Shown here one piece after another: positions 16,141 through 24,341 of a DNA stretch of 64,000 nucleotides. Both the position numbers and the translations under genes were made by a program. The notes under the pieces were generated by a model. The model ran no database searches. It was not told the origin of the DNA and worked only from the letters and a program-made list of their open reading frames with translations. This DNA is from Streptomyces aurantiogriseus (GTDB lineage: Bacteria > Actinomycetota > Actinomycetes > Streptomycetales > Streptomycetaceae). Numbering within the stretch: position 1 is the stretch's first letter; every line of letters begins with the position of its first letter. The stretch is taken from positions 434,001-498,000 of the forward strand of contig NZ_BMSX01000004.1 in the NCBI RefSeq assembly GCF_014649375.1, given 5' to 3'.

Positions 16141-16848
16141 TCAGGTGCGGTTCTGTCTCTGCGGCGGGTGGGGCGGCCAGGGCCCGAGGGCGGGTAGTCC
16201 GTGCGCCGCTACCGGTGAGACTGCGGGCGTGCGTCCGGCCAGCCAGGCCGCCAGGTCGCGCACCCGCCCGGTGACCACCGTGCCCGGCCGGCCGCCGACG
16301 GACCACTGGCGGCGCACGTCTTCGGCGTATACGCGCGTGCCTGCCGGCAGGCGGCCAAGGAGGAATGCGATGGCGTGAGTGGCCAGACCCTCGGGCCAGT
16401 CGTCCGGCCGTACGCCGAGGTCCAGGTCGACCATGTGGATCCATGCCTCGCGCCAGCGTGCCCAGACCGTCGCGGCCAGGTCGGCGTTGCGGAACGTGAC
16501 CGAACGTTTCCAGTCCTCGTCGTCGGCGCGTGCCCAGGCTGCCTCCAGGCGGGCTGAGTGTGCGGCGAGTTCGGCCCGGTGCTCGGCGGCACTACGGCCG
16601 GCCGTGGCCTCGATGATCGCGTTGCGCTCGTCCACGCCACCGTCGTAGGCCGCCACCAGGTCCCCGCGCAGGGCATGCTCCGCGAGACGGGCGAACATCC
16701 TCGCGTTGTCGGTGAGATGCGCCAGTACGTGGCCACGGGACCAGCCCGGAAGGGCGGATGCTTCGGCGAGCTGCTGGTCGGTCACTCCGGCGACGAGCCG
16801 TTCCAGGGTGCCGTGGGCTTCGATCACGGCTGCGACAGGTGGTTGCAT
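16141..16848 (-). CDS. Maleylpyruvate isomerase family mycothiol-dependent enzyme
   Basis: 235 residues from ATG 16848 (AAGGG upstream). LPGWSRGHVLAHLTDNARMF (about 35-55) contains the metal-binding His pattern of the MDMPI_N/DinB fold, with further E/H in REAWIHMVDLDLG. The C-terminal ~60 residues fit an SCP2-like MDMPI_C domain. Such enzymes use mycothiol to isomerise or conjugate metabolites. Divergent from a LysR gene 76 nt away. Confidence 0.8.
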   Translation of the reverse strand: MQPPVAAVIEAHGTLERLVAGVTDQQLAEASALPGWSRGHVLAHLTDNARMFARLAEHALRGDLVAAYDGGVDERNAIIEATAGRSAAEHRAELAAHSARLEAAWARADDEDWKRSVTFRNADLAATVWARWREAWIHMVDLDLGVRPDDWPEGLATHAIAFLLGRLPAGTRVYAEDVRRQWSVGGRPGTVVTGRVRDLAAWLAGRTPAVSPVAAHGLPALGPWPPHPPQRQNRT

Positions 16849-16924
16849 GGGCAGCCCTTCTACGAGGCGGAAAGCGGGTTCACGACGGCGGGCGCTACCG
16901 GCCCGTTCTGGGGATGAAGGCACC

Positions 16925-17701
16925 GTGTACAACCTGCGCCGGCTGCAGATCCTGCGGGAGCTGAAGCACCGCAGCACGCTGGCGGCCGTCGCGACGGCCC
17001 TGTCCTACAGCCCGTCCGCCGTCTCCCAGCAGCTCTCCCTGCTGGAGAACGAGGTCGGCGCACCACTGCTGCAGCCACACGGCCGCCGGGTGCGGCTGAC
17101 CCCACAAGCCGAAATCCTGGTGGCCCACACCGAGGCGGTACTGCGCCAACTGGACCAGGCCGCGGCCGACATCGCCGCGTCCCTGGCGGAGGTGACCGGC
17201 ACACTGCGGGTGACCGGGTTCCAAACGGCCGCACTGGCGCTCCTGCCCCGGGCGCCGGTCTGGCTGCGCGAGACCCACCCGGGGGTGCGGGTGACGTTCA
17301 CCCAGGCCGAGCCGGACACCGCGCTGCCCGCCCTCCTTGCACGGGACTGCGACCTCGTCATCGACGAGGTCTTCCCCGGTCGGCCACAGGCCCGCGCAAC
17401 CGAGGTCGAACACCAGTTGCTGGCGCGCGACCCCATGCGGCTGGCCACGCCCGGCCTGGCGGAGCTGGCGGAGCTGGCCGGGCGGCCGTGGGCGATGGAG
17501 CCAGTAGGCACGCCCGCCCGGGAGTGGACGACGGCGGTGTGTCAGGAGGCCGGATTCGAGCCGGACGTCGCGTTCGAGACCGCCGACATGCTGGTGCACG
17601 CCGAGCTGGTGGCGTTGTCCATGGCGGCGGACAACGCCCAGACTGCCGCGCACCGCCACCTCCCCGCACAACGCGGCCACCTCCCCGAACAACGCGCATA
17701 G
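16925..17701 (+). CDS. LysR-family regulator, probably C-terminally truncated
   Basis: 258 residues from GTG 16925. N-terminal winged helix LRRLQILRELKHRSTLAAVA and SPSAVSQQLSLLE, then a periplasmic-binding-like effector domain. Family members run to about 290-310 residues. Here, after the strand DMLVHAELVAL, the sequence turns into a short His/Pro-rich tail with an internal near-repeat (CCACCTCCCCG, twice), so the last subdomain strands are missing. Divergent from the MDMPI gene, which is a likely target. Confidence 0.8.
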   Translation: MYNLRRLQILRELKHRSTLAAVATALSYSPSAVSQQLSLLENEVGAPLLQPHGRRVRLTPQAEILVAHTEAVLRQLDQAAADIAASLAEVTGTLRVTGFQTAALALLPRAPVWLRETHPGVRVTFTQAEPDTALPALLARDCDLVIDEVFPGRPQARATEVEHQLLARDPMRLATPGLAELAELAGRPWAMEPVGTPAREWTTAVCQEAGFEPDVAFETADMLVHAELVALSMAADNAQTAAHRHLPAQRGHLPEQRA

Positions 17702-17861
17702 GCGCGCACTCCACAGGACTGACCGGTCCGCAGTATGGAGGCACGTTGTGTGAGTCGGGGCCGGCTGCGGTGACAGGAGGCAGATCCGGACAGTCGGCGG
17801 GTACCACGTCAGGGTCGTTCGCGCTGCCGGTGGCCGTTGGTCCGGGCCGCGCAGAAGGAGT

Positions 17862-18521
17862 TCAGCGCGTGGTCGTGGCCAGGCGCAGCCCCAGGGCGAC
17901 CAGCACGCCTCCGCTGACCGCTTCGACGCGACGCCGGATCCGTGGCCGGCGGAACCAGGCTCCGGTGCGGCCCACAACAGCGGCCAAGCTGAGGTAGAAC
18001 GCCGTTTCGATGAGCACCTGCACCGCGGCCAGCAGCGCGGTGGTGGCGAACAGTGGACGACTTGCCGGAACGAACTGCGGATAGAACGCAATCATGAAGA
18101 AAGCGGCCTTGGGGTTGGCAAGCATCACCACTGTTCCTTCGCCGAAGGCCGTCCACCATCCCCCTCGGCTCGCGGGCGGCGTGATCGACGCTTCTGCGTC
18201 TGCCGGTGCATCCCCCGGGCGGGTGCGGCTGCGCCACACCGTGCGCCATGCCTTGATGCCGAGGTAGACCAGGAACACCGCACCGACCATGCGAAGCACG
18301 ACGAACGCCACCTCGGAGGCCGCCACGAGAGCGGCCAGACCGGCACCGGCGGCCAGCGCCCACAAGTACAGACCCGCTTCGAGTCCCAGGACGGTGGGTA
18401 CCGCCGCCCGCCACCCGCGCAACGCCGCCTGCCGAAAGATCAATATCATTGCCGGCCCCGGCGACGCCGAGATGAGGAGCACGGCAACCACGAACGGGGG
18501 TAACCACGCAAGCAGATCCAT
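17862..18521 (-). CDS. LysE/RhtB-family exporter
   Basis: 219 residues, six hydrophobic segments. SPGPAMILIFRQAALRGWRAA (about 20-40) is the LysE/RhtB signature near TM1-2, and ANPKAAFF the second conserved loop. Exports amino acids or related compounds. ATG 18521 chosen; the longer frame upstream is not membrane-like. Confidence 0.85.
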   Translation of the reverse strand: MDLLAWLPPFVVAVLLISASPGPAMILIFRQAALRGWRAAVPTVLGLEAGLYLWALAAGAGLAALVAASEVAFVVLRMVGAVFLVYLGIKAWRTVWRSRTRPGDAPADAEASITPPASRGGWWTAFGEGTVVMLANPKAAFFMIAFYPQFVPASRPLFATTALLAAVQVLIETAFYLSLAAVVGRTGAWFRRPRIRRRVEAVSGGVLVALGLRLATTTR

Positions 18522-18784
18522 GAGCTGATCGTGCCAGCGCCCAGTAGCCCGTTCAACGGCTTGCCCACCGAGGGCCGGACCCCGGACTGGAGCGACAAGG
18601 ACCATGCTCGGGCTGGTCAGACCATGATTGGTGGAGTCGAAGGGGACGATCGGGCCAAGCTGCTTCTTGCCTACCGACCTTCGACCTGGGTTCGCGTGGT
18701 CATTCCTTTCCCCTGGCCGATAGTGCGAATCTGCAGCCCGTTCGAACTCAGGCACGACAGCCGTCGCACCGATCGTTGATCCAG

Positions 18785-19435
18785 TCAGGGCCTGTCGCTC
18801 CGCTCACGAGAGCCGGGCCCGGCTGGGGGCATCAGTCCCCAGCCACGCTCGACCGACTGACGGCATCGGTCGGGTTCGTCTCCTGCGCTGGTGAACAGTG
18901 CGGTCAGCATGGGCACGCCGTGAGCGAGTGCCTGGTGCGGCAGAGGGCCTGTGGCGACAAGTGAGGCGAGTCCGTGGCCGATGGTCCAGCTCTGTGTTGC
19001 CAGTTCCAGCGGGTCGATCTCGTCACGGAAGCGGCCGTTCGCCTTGGCCCGGTCGATGGCGTGGACGAGGCGGTGCAGGGTTTCGTCCGCGGCGCCGGTG
19101 TCTTCGAGGTCGAAGCCCTCATCGAACATGACGCGGTAGAGATCGGGGTTCTCCAAGGCATTGGCCAGGTAGGCGGCCCCCAGTGCGGCGAGGTCGCGTA
19201 CCGGGTCCGCGGACGTTGTGACGGCCGCGAGTTTGGCGGCCAGGCGCGTGAAGCCTTCTTGCCGCAAGGCCTTCCACAGGCCGTCCATGCCGCCGAAGTA
19301 GGTGTAGACGGCCATTGTTGACACGCCGGTTCCAGCGACCAGGGCGCGGAGCGTGACCGGTTGCCGCATCCGCAGCATCTGTGCGGCTCGGTTGAGCAGC
19401 AGGGTGCGGACCGCTGGGTCTTTCGTCCTCGCCAT
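18785..19435 (-). CDS. TetR-family regulator
   Basis: 216 residues from ATG 19435. The helix-turn-helix TLRALVAGTGVSTMAVYTYFGG is typical TetR; the C-terminal part fits a WHG-type ligand domain. It is divergent from ridA-like gene, with a palindrome directly upstream of its start. An alternative ATG at 19450 lies in the palindrome. Probably a local repressor. Confidence 0.88.
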   Translation of the reverse strand: MARTKDPAVRTLLLNRAAQMLRMRQPVTLRALVAGTGVSTMAVYTYFGGMDGLWKALRQEGFTRLAAKLAAVTTSADPVRDLAALGAAYLANALENPDLYRVMFDEGFDLEDTGAADETLHRLVHAIDRAKANGRFRDEIDPLELATQSWTIGHGLASLVATGPLPHQALAHGVPMLTALFTSAGDEPDRCRQSVERGWGLMPPAGPGSRERSDRP

Positions 19436-19447
19436 GGCCCCACAATA

Positions 19448-19462
19448 CATAGCATCGCTATG
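19448..19462. promoter_or_regulatory. TetR operator palindrome
   Basis: CATAGC-ATC-GCTATG, perfect 6-bp arms with 3-bp spacer, 13 nt upstream of the TetR start and 52 nt upstream of the RidA start. The position suits autorepression and control of the divergent gene. Confidence 0.7.
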
Positions 19463-19514
19463 CTTTCAGGGGGCTGATCTTGCTGTCCCTGACGCCAAGA
19501 GGAAGAGGCCGTCC

Positions 19515-19922
19515 ATGTCCGTGACGCTGGTCAATCCCGAGGGGTTGCCGAAGCCCGATGTCTACCGGCAACTGTCGGTAGCCACCGGATCGAAGCTGGT
19601 GTTCCTTGCGGGGCAGGTCGCCCGTGATGCCGACGGCCGGCCCGTGGGCGAGGGTGACTTCGCCGCTCAGGTCGAACAGTGCTATCTCAATGTCGCCACT
19701 GCTCTGGCCGGGGTCGGTGGTTCCTTCGATGACGTGGCGAAGCTGACCATCTATGTCGTCGACTGGAGTCCCGAGAAGATGCCGCTGCTGGGTGAGGGCG
19801 TGGGCCGGGCGGCAGCCAAGCTGGGCATCGATCCGGTCAAGCCGATCACCCTGCTGGGCGTTGCGGCGCTGGGGGAAGCGGATCTCCTGGTCGAGGTCGA
19901 AGCCACCGCGGTCATCGAGTAG
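19515..19922 (+). CDS. RidA-family protein
   Basis: 135 residues, the full family length. LVFLAGQVARDADG, VEQCYLNVATALAGVG and the C-terminal LLVEVEATAVIE are characteristic YjgF/YER057c/UK114 elements. The usual Arg in the active pocket is not obvious in the C-terminal strand (ALGEADLLVEVEA), so substrate may differ from classical imine deaminases. Probably controlled by the divergent TetR. Confidence 0.85.
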   Translation: MSVTLVNPEGLPKPDVYRQLSVATGSKLVFLAGQVARDADGRPVGEGDFAAQVEQCYLNVATALAGVGGSFDDVAKLTIYVVDWSPEKMPLLGEGVGRAAAKLGIDPVKPITLLGVAALGEADLLVEVEATAVIE

Positions 19923-19958
19923 CCGGATCGCTGCGAGCAGCGAGACCGTGGTCTGGTC

Positions 19959-20283
19959 ATGCTGAGCCGGGGGGATCTGACGGACCGCGAGTGGGCGGTG
20001 CTGGAGCGGCTGCTGCCGGTGAGTAACAACCGGTGCGGCCGATGGCGCGATCACCGGCAGGTTATCGACGGGATCATTCACCGGCTGAGCACCGGGGCGC
20101 AGTGGCGGAAGTGCCCGAACGCTTCGCCCCGTGGAAGACCGTCCACAACCGGCACTTGCTGTGGTCGGCCGACGGCACCTGGGAGAGGCTCCTGCCGCAC
20201 GTCCAGTCCGCTGCCGACACCGAAGGCGGCACTGCCTGGAACATCAACGTCGATTCGACCATCACGCGCGCTCACCAGCACGC
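19959..20283 (+). pseudogene. Frameshifted IS5-family transposase remnant
   Basis: Frame 1 gives LTDREWAVLERLLP and GIIHRLSTGAQWR; the match continues in the next frame as PERFAPWKTVHNRHLLWSADG and INVDSTITRAHQHAAG with the first DDE Asp. A shift near 20110-20120 breaks the gene and the rest (second Asp, Glu) is gone. Inactive. Different from the intact IS at 6340. Confidence 0.8.
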
Positions 20284-20522
20284 CGCAGGAGCACCTCGAA
20301 CCCCCCTACCAGCGCCGAGCCCTTCAAAAGAGGTCGTCATTCCAGCCGCACGGCCATCTTCTTCCCATGATTGGCGGTGAAAGCAGCCGAGCCCGACAAC
20401 GTCCCAGCCCCGCCATTCACCCAGGCCAGCGACCTAGTGGGCCACAAGTGCTCGCAGCTTCCCAATGCCGATGGCCCACCGTCGGCCTTGACCTCATCGG
20501 CCCGCCCTGATCGGCTGAGTCC

Positions 20523-20759
20523 ATGGCCACGGACCCCAGAGAGTACGAGAAGGCGATGCCGATCGTGGCAGCCCACATGGCGAAGATCGAGCGGGCGGTC
20601 GACCGGACCCGAGCCTCACACGCCGGGCAACCCTGTGCGGCAGTCCATCAAGCGCTTGTCGAAGCGCTGCAGGACGAGGCCGCTCAGCGTGTCGTCCCGC
20701 AGGTGATCGAGGAGTTGGCGCGACAGATCTCTGAGACCCCCGCGAGCCCCCCGTCCTGA
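20523..20759 (+). CDS. Small hypothetical helical protein
   Basis: 78 residues, strongly amphipathic helical (REYEKAMPIVAAHMAKIE and VPQVIEELARQISE). I have seen similar short Streptomyces proteins with no known function. No good ribosome site. The upstream 240 nt are IS debris; downstream lies a C7G8 homopolymer junction (20821-20835). Confidence 0.5.
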   Translation: MATDPREYEKAMPIVAAHMAKIERAVDRTRASHAGQPCAAVHQALVEALQDEAAQRVVPQVIEELARQISETPASPPS

Positions 20760-21000
20760 CATCCACGCCTGACATCAACGGCAGCAGACAGCAGGAGCCC
20801 TGGGCACCCCGTAGCGGCCTCCCCCCCGGGGGGGGCCACACATCATGGTCATGTAGTGAGCATGGCTCCCTGGACGGCCTTGGACAAGGTCGCAAGCGCG
20901 GCCTGCCTCCCTCCACGGCTTTACAAGGCGTCCGCATGTCGTTCGGAGGTCTTGATCAGTCGAACGATGAGTTCTTGCGGGCTGCCGGGTCAGTACGGGC

Positions 21001-21759
21001 ATGACTGCTGTGAACACACCGCCGGTCGTCTCCCGCTCGGAGTGGCTGGCCGAAATCGACACCCTGCGCGCCCGGGAGAAGGCGCACACCCGAGAGGGCG
21101 ACGCGATCGCCGCCGCCCGGCGACGCCTGCCGATGACCGAGGTGGACCCATCGACTCCGATCGTCGGAGGCAACGGAGAAGTCCCCCTGATCGACGTCTT
21201 CGAGGGCCGCACCCAGCTGTTCGTGTCGTATCACATGTGGCACGACGGCCGCCCCGCCGCGGACCAGTGTGAGGGCTGCACCTTCTTCACCGGCCAGGTC
21301 CGCGAACTGTCCTATCTGCACCAGCGTGACGTCACCTTCGCCGTCTTCTGCCAGGGCCCCTACGAGGAGTCCGACCGCTACCGCCGCTTCATGGGCTGGG
21401 ACATGCCCTGGTACTCCGTCCCCGCCGAGTCGCACGAACGGCTCCTCGCCGGCCGCCACTTCGGGATGAAAGCGAGCTACCTCCGCGACCGGAACCGCGT
21501 CTACGAGACGTACTGGACCACCGGCCGCGGCGTCGAACCCATGGCGCCGTCCTACGGCATCCTCGACATGACCGTCCACGGACGGCAGGAGACCTGGGAG
21601 GACTCCCCGCCAGGCTGGCCACAGCCCTACGAGACCCTCGGCCAGCAGTTCCGCAAGGACGGACGGCCGACCGCGCAATGGGCACGGATCACCGCCGGCC
21701 ACGACGACGACCTCCACAGCGGACAGCCCGGCACGGGCGGCTCAGGCTGCTGCTCCTGA
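21001..21759 (+). CDS. DUF899 thioredoxin-like protein
   Basis: 252 residues. VSRSEWLAEIDTLRAREKAHTR at the N-terminus and LFVSYHMWHDGRPAADQCEGCTFF with one CxxC pair are hallmarks of DUF899, a thioredoxin-fold family. FRMGWDMPWYSV follows. Predicted cytosolic disulfide or redox-linked function, not established. Single gene with intergenic DNA on both sides; ends in CCS. Confidence 0.85.
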   Translation: MTAVNTPPVVSRSEWLAEIDTLRAREKAHTREGDAIAAARRRLPMTEVDPSTPIVGGNGEVPLIDVFEGRTQLFVSYHMWHDGRPAADQCEGCTFFTGQVRELSYLHQRDVTFAVFCQGPYEESDRYRRFMGWDMPWYSVPAESHERLLAGRHFGMKASYLRDRNRVYETYWTTGRGVEPMAPSYGILDMTVHGRQETWEDSPPGWPQPYETLGQQFRKDGRPTAQWARITAGHDDDLHSGQPGTGGSGCCS

Positions 21760-21951
21760 CCCACCGCACCCGCTCGGCCTCTTCCCGGGACTTCTGCGAG
21801 TACGAACGGACGAACTTCCCCATCTCTCCCGTCGTCGACCGCCGTTCATGCCCGTCAAGCCTCAACCAAACGATCACTTTCGGAAAGCGGAAGCCTTTGG
21901 GAGAACGTCACTGGCCGGCCCGTTCTCCTCAGGGCTCGGCGGACGAGCCGG

Positions 21952-22515
21952 CTAACGAGCCACGCGGTAGCGGAGGTAGACGACTCTCGAGCTGAAGGTG
22001 CGGGTCTCGACGAGTTCGAGATCCACCCGGCGCTCGCGTTGGGGAAAGAACGGAATGCCACCGCCCACAAGCACCGGGTAGACCATGGCCCGGTACTCGT
22101 CGATCAGACCCAACGCGGCCGCCTCGGCGGCGAGAGTCGCGCCGCCGATCGCGATGTCGCCCTCCCCCGGCTCGGCTCGCAACCGCTCGATCTCCTCCGC
22201 CAGGCCGCCGGAGGCCAGGCGGGCATTGCCCTGCACCTCCGACAGCGTGGTGGAGAACACCACCTTGGGCAGCGGATTCCAGAGCGCGGCCCACTCGAGC
22301 TGGGAGTCGTCGAGCGACGGATCCTGGTCGGCGGTCTCCCAGTACAGCATCGTCTCGTACAGCCGTCGTCCCAACAGGTGGACGCCGACCTCCCGGATCT
22401 CGTCGATCCAGAAGCGAAAGACCTCCTCGTCGGGCACCGTCCAGTCGAAGTCGCCGTCCGGCCCGACGATGTAGCCGTCAAGTGAGACGCTCATCGAATA
22501 GGTCACGCTGCGCAT
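21952..22515 (-). CDS. Dihydrofolate reductase-family (RibD C-terminal) protein
   Basis: 187 residues from ATG 22515, preceded by AGGAGGA. MSVSLDGYIVGPDGDFDW, LLGRRLYETM and GDIAIGGATLAAEA form the NADPH-binding DHFR/RibD-C fold; GGGIPFF is the conserved late loop. These are stand-alone reductases of unknown substrate, not folA. An upstream in-frame GTG at 22572 is less likely. Confidence 0.88.
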   Translation of the reverse strand: MRSVTYSMSVSLDGYIVGPDGDFDWTVPDEEVFRFWIDEIREVGVHLLGRRLYETMLYWETADQDPSLDDSQLEWAALWNPLPKVVFSTTLSEVQGNARLASGGLAEEIERLRAEPGEGDIAIGGATLAAEAAALGLIDEYRAMVYPVLVGGGIPFFPQRERRVDLELVETRTFSSRVVYLRYRVAR

Positions 22516-22841
22516 CAGAGTCCTCCTGGTAACGGGTTCGACAGTACGACCGCCGGACGCCGCAGGACTCATCGCGGCTCGCGGGATCCCCTGGGCCGAG
22601 TCGTCTCACGAGATCATTTCGTTGAGAAAACCTCAGTGTGCCGCCCCCTGCGTGCCCGATCGGACGGCCATGGGCGGGGAACAGCGGGGAAGGCCGGCGA
22701 GTCGCCCGGGAACGCGCAGGTCGGCGCCTTGCCGGGTCAGACCCCACCCGGCTACGCGATCCTCCAAACTGGTGCTCTTGTCACCGTACGGGCCGCCGAC
22801 TGTACGCTCACCGGCAGCCGCCGACGCGGACGAGGAGGCTC
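22516..22841. other. Intergenic, no gene recognised
   Basis: 326 nt between divergent genes. It must hold both promoters; I see no convincing palindrome or small gene. Confidence 0.4.
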
Positions 22842-23255
22842 ATGGAACTATCGCCATCGGCGCTGAACCGTCTTGCGAACAGCAGCCTCGGAGCCACTCC
22901 GGCAGTCGTGGGAATCGCCTACGCCGCACAAGCCAGTACAGGCATTGAACGGCTCGCGGCTTGTTTCGCGGTGAGCGGGTTCGCGATCCTTGCCGTGCGG
23001 GGCTACCGACTCGGAGTGACGTGTGAGCACTCGAGGATGGTGGTGCGCGGCCTCGTGCGCACTCGGGTGATCGCCCGGGAGCGCATCACCGAGATCACGG
23101 ACTTCCCGGCAGTCAGGTGGACTACTCAGGCGGGGAAGACTCAATGGACACCCATCACCGCGCTCGTGACGAGCTCAGGCGAGATGTCCGCTACCCGGCT
23201 CCACAAGGAACGTGCCATCGGGAAGCTGCGGCGCTGGGCAAGGGGCAAGCAGTAG
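22842..23255 (+). CDS. PH-like membrane protein
   Basis: 137 residues with GAGGAGG upstream of the ATG. Two hydrophobic helices near residues 17-50 are followed by a beta-rich region (GVTCEHSRMVVRGLVRTRVIARERITEI), the pattern of actinobacterial small PH-domain membrane proteins. Role unknown. Convergent with the ferritin-like gene. Confidence 0.7.
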   Translation: MELSPSALNRLANSSLGATPAVVGIAYAAQASTGIERLAACFAVSGFAILAVRGYRLGVTCEHSRMVVRGLVRTRVIARERITEITDFPAVRWTTQAGKTQWTPITALVTSSGEMSATRLHKERAIGKLRRWARGKQ

Positions 23256-23347
23256 GTCGGGGACGGACGAAAGGAAGACGTCACCGATCAACCGCCGATG
23301 TGGGGCTGCCCGCTCGGACTGGGACCACCCCTGGCGGCTGTCCGTTG

Positions 23348-24079
23348 TCAGCCCGCGCTCGTCCATGCATCTGGGCGGGGCACCAGCACTGCGGAGACCA
23401 CCGTGTGGGACGAGGTCATGACATCGACCACGAATCGCAGGCGCCCGACGTCGAGTCGGCGCAGTGCCGGACCGTGGTCGGCGGCGACGACGAGAGAGAC
23501 CGCGAGCAGAAGGAGTCGCCAGAGGGCCATCACCGGGCGGCGCATTGCGCGGGGCAGTTCCGCCAGGGAGGCGTGCAGTCGCTCGCAGTGGAACGGGACG
23601 TGGCGCTGCTCGTCGGACAGGATCCGCCCCGCCACATCCGCAGTGAGCGAGTCGTCGGTGCCATCGCGCAGGGCCCGGTAATAACGCAGCGCCACCACTT
23701 CCGCGATCATCAGCACCAGCAGTTCCATGCGCAGGCCCATGAGACGCCGCAGCCGTACGAAGACCATGTCGCTCCAGTGCCCGGTCAACGTCGGTATGCC
23801 CCCTGCGGCCAGCAGCCGAGCAAGGAGACGGGCGTGGTTCTGTTCCTCGGCGATGAAGAGCCGGACCGCCTGCCCGTAGTCGGCGTCGCCGGCCTGGTCC
23901 GCTTTGCCGACAAGGTTGGCGCCGTCGCCGTCCTCGCCCACCTGGAAGCGCTGGATGCTGGCCCACACCGCCGGATGCAGCGTCGCGCTTTGCCCCCAGT
24001 CCGGATCACCCTGGGCGCGCCTGCGCTCGCGCTCGTCCTCGAACCGCCTTGTCCACTTGGCGAAGCCGCCCGTCTGCAC
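23348..24079 (-). CDS. Ferritin-like diiron protein
   Basis: 243 residues from GTG 24079, chosen because GAGGGGAG sits 6-7 nt upstream; the frame continues to 24376 but the extra part is not protein-like. RLFIAEEQNHARLLARL, AEVVALRYYRAL and ILSDEQRHVPFH supply E..H and DE..H metal ligands of a four-helix ferritin-like bundle. A C-terminal hydrophobic segment (LWRLLLLAVSLVVAA) may anchor it. Substrate unknown. Confidence 0.75.
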   Translation of the reverse strand: MQTGGFAKWTRRFEDERERRRAQGDPDWGQSATLHPAVWASIQRFQVGEDGDGANLVGKADQAGDADYGQAVRLFIAEEQNHARLLARLLAAGGIPTLTGHWSDMVFVRLRRLMGLRMELLVLMIAEVVALRYYRALRDGTDDSLTADVAGRILSDEQRHVPFHCERLHASLAELPRAMRRPVMALWRLLLLAVSLVVAADHGPALRRLDVGRLRFVVDVMTSSHTVVSAVLVPRPDAWTSAG

Positions 24080-24294
24080 CCGGTCTCCCCTCTCCGGGAC
24101 ACAGCCACCGTGCCCCGGAGAGGGACGACGCAGGCGGACCCCAAACCGTTCCACTGCCGCCAGGCGCACCCCCATCCCTTTCTCGCCCCAGCCGCGAGGT
24201 GCGCCTCCAGCCCGGCCCGCCCGATGATCGCCCTCACCGAGGTCATCTCGTCCAGAAGACCTTGGTACTAATCTGATCAGCCTCAACGGCTTTT

Positions 24295-24328
24295 CGAAGC
24301 AGGGCCCCATGCGAAGCAGGGCCCCATG
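24295..24328 (+). repeat. 17-bp tandem duplication upstream of kinase gene
   Basis: CGAAGCAGGGCCCCATG occurs twice head to tail (24295-24311 and 24312-24328), ending 13 nt before the kinase start. Each copy contains an ATG not in use for the kinase frame. It probably arose by slippage. Confidence 0.8.
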
Positions 24329-24341
24329 GGAAAGGTGACCG

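Noticed and set aside
20821..20835. C7G8 run as a terminator or recombination site
   Set aside because: A homopolymer junction of this kind may simply be slippage or a sequencing artefact; no flanking symmetry beyond the run.
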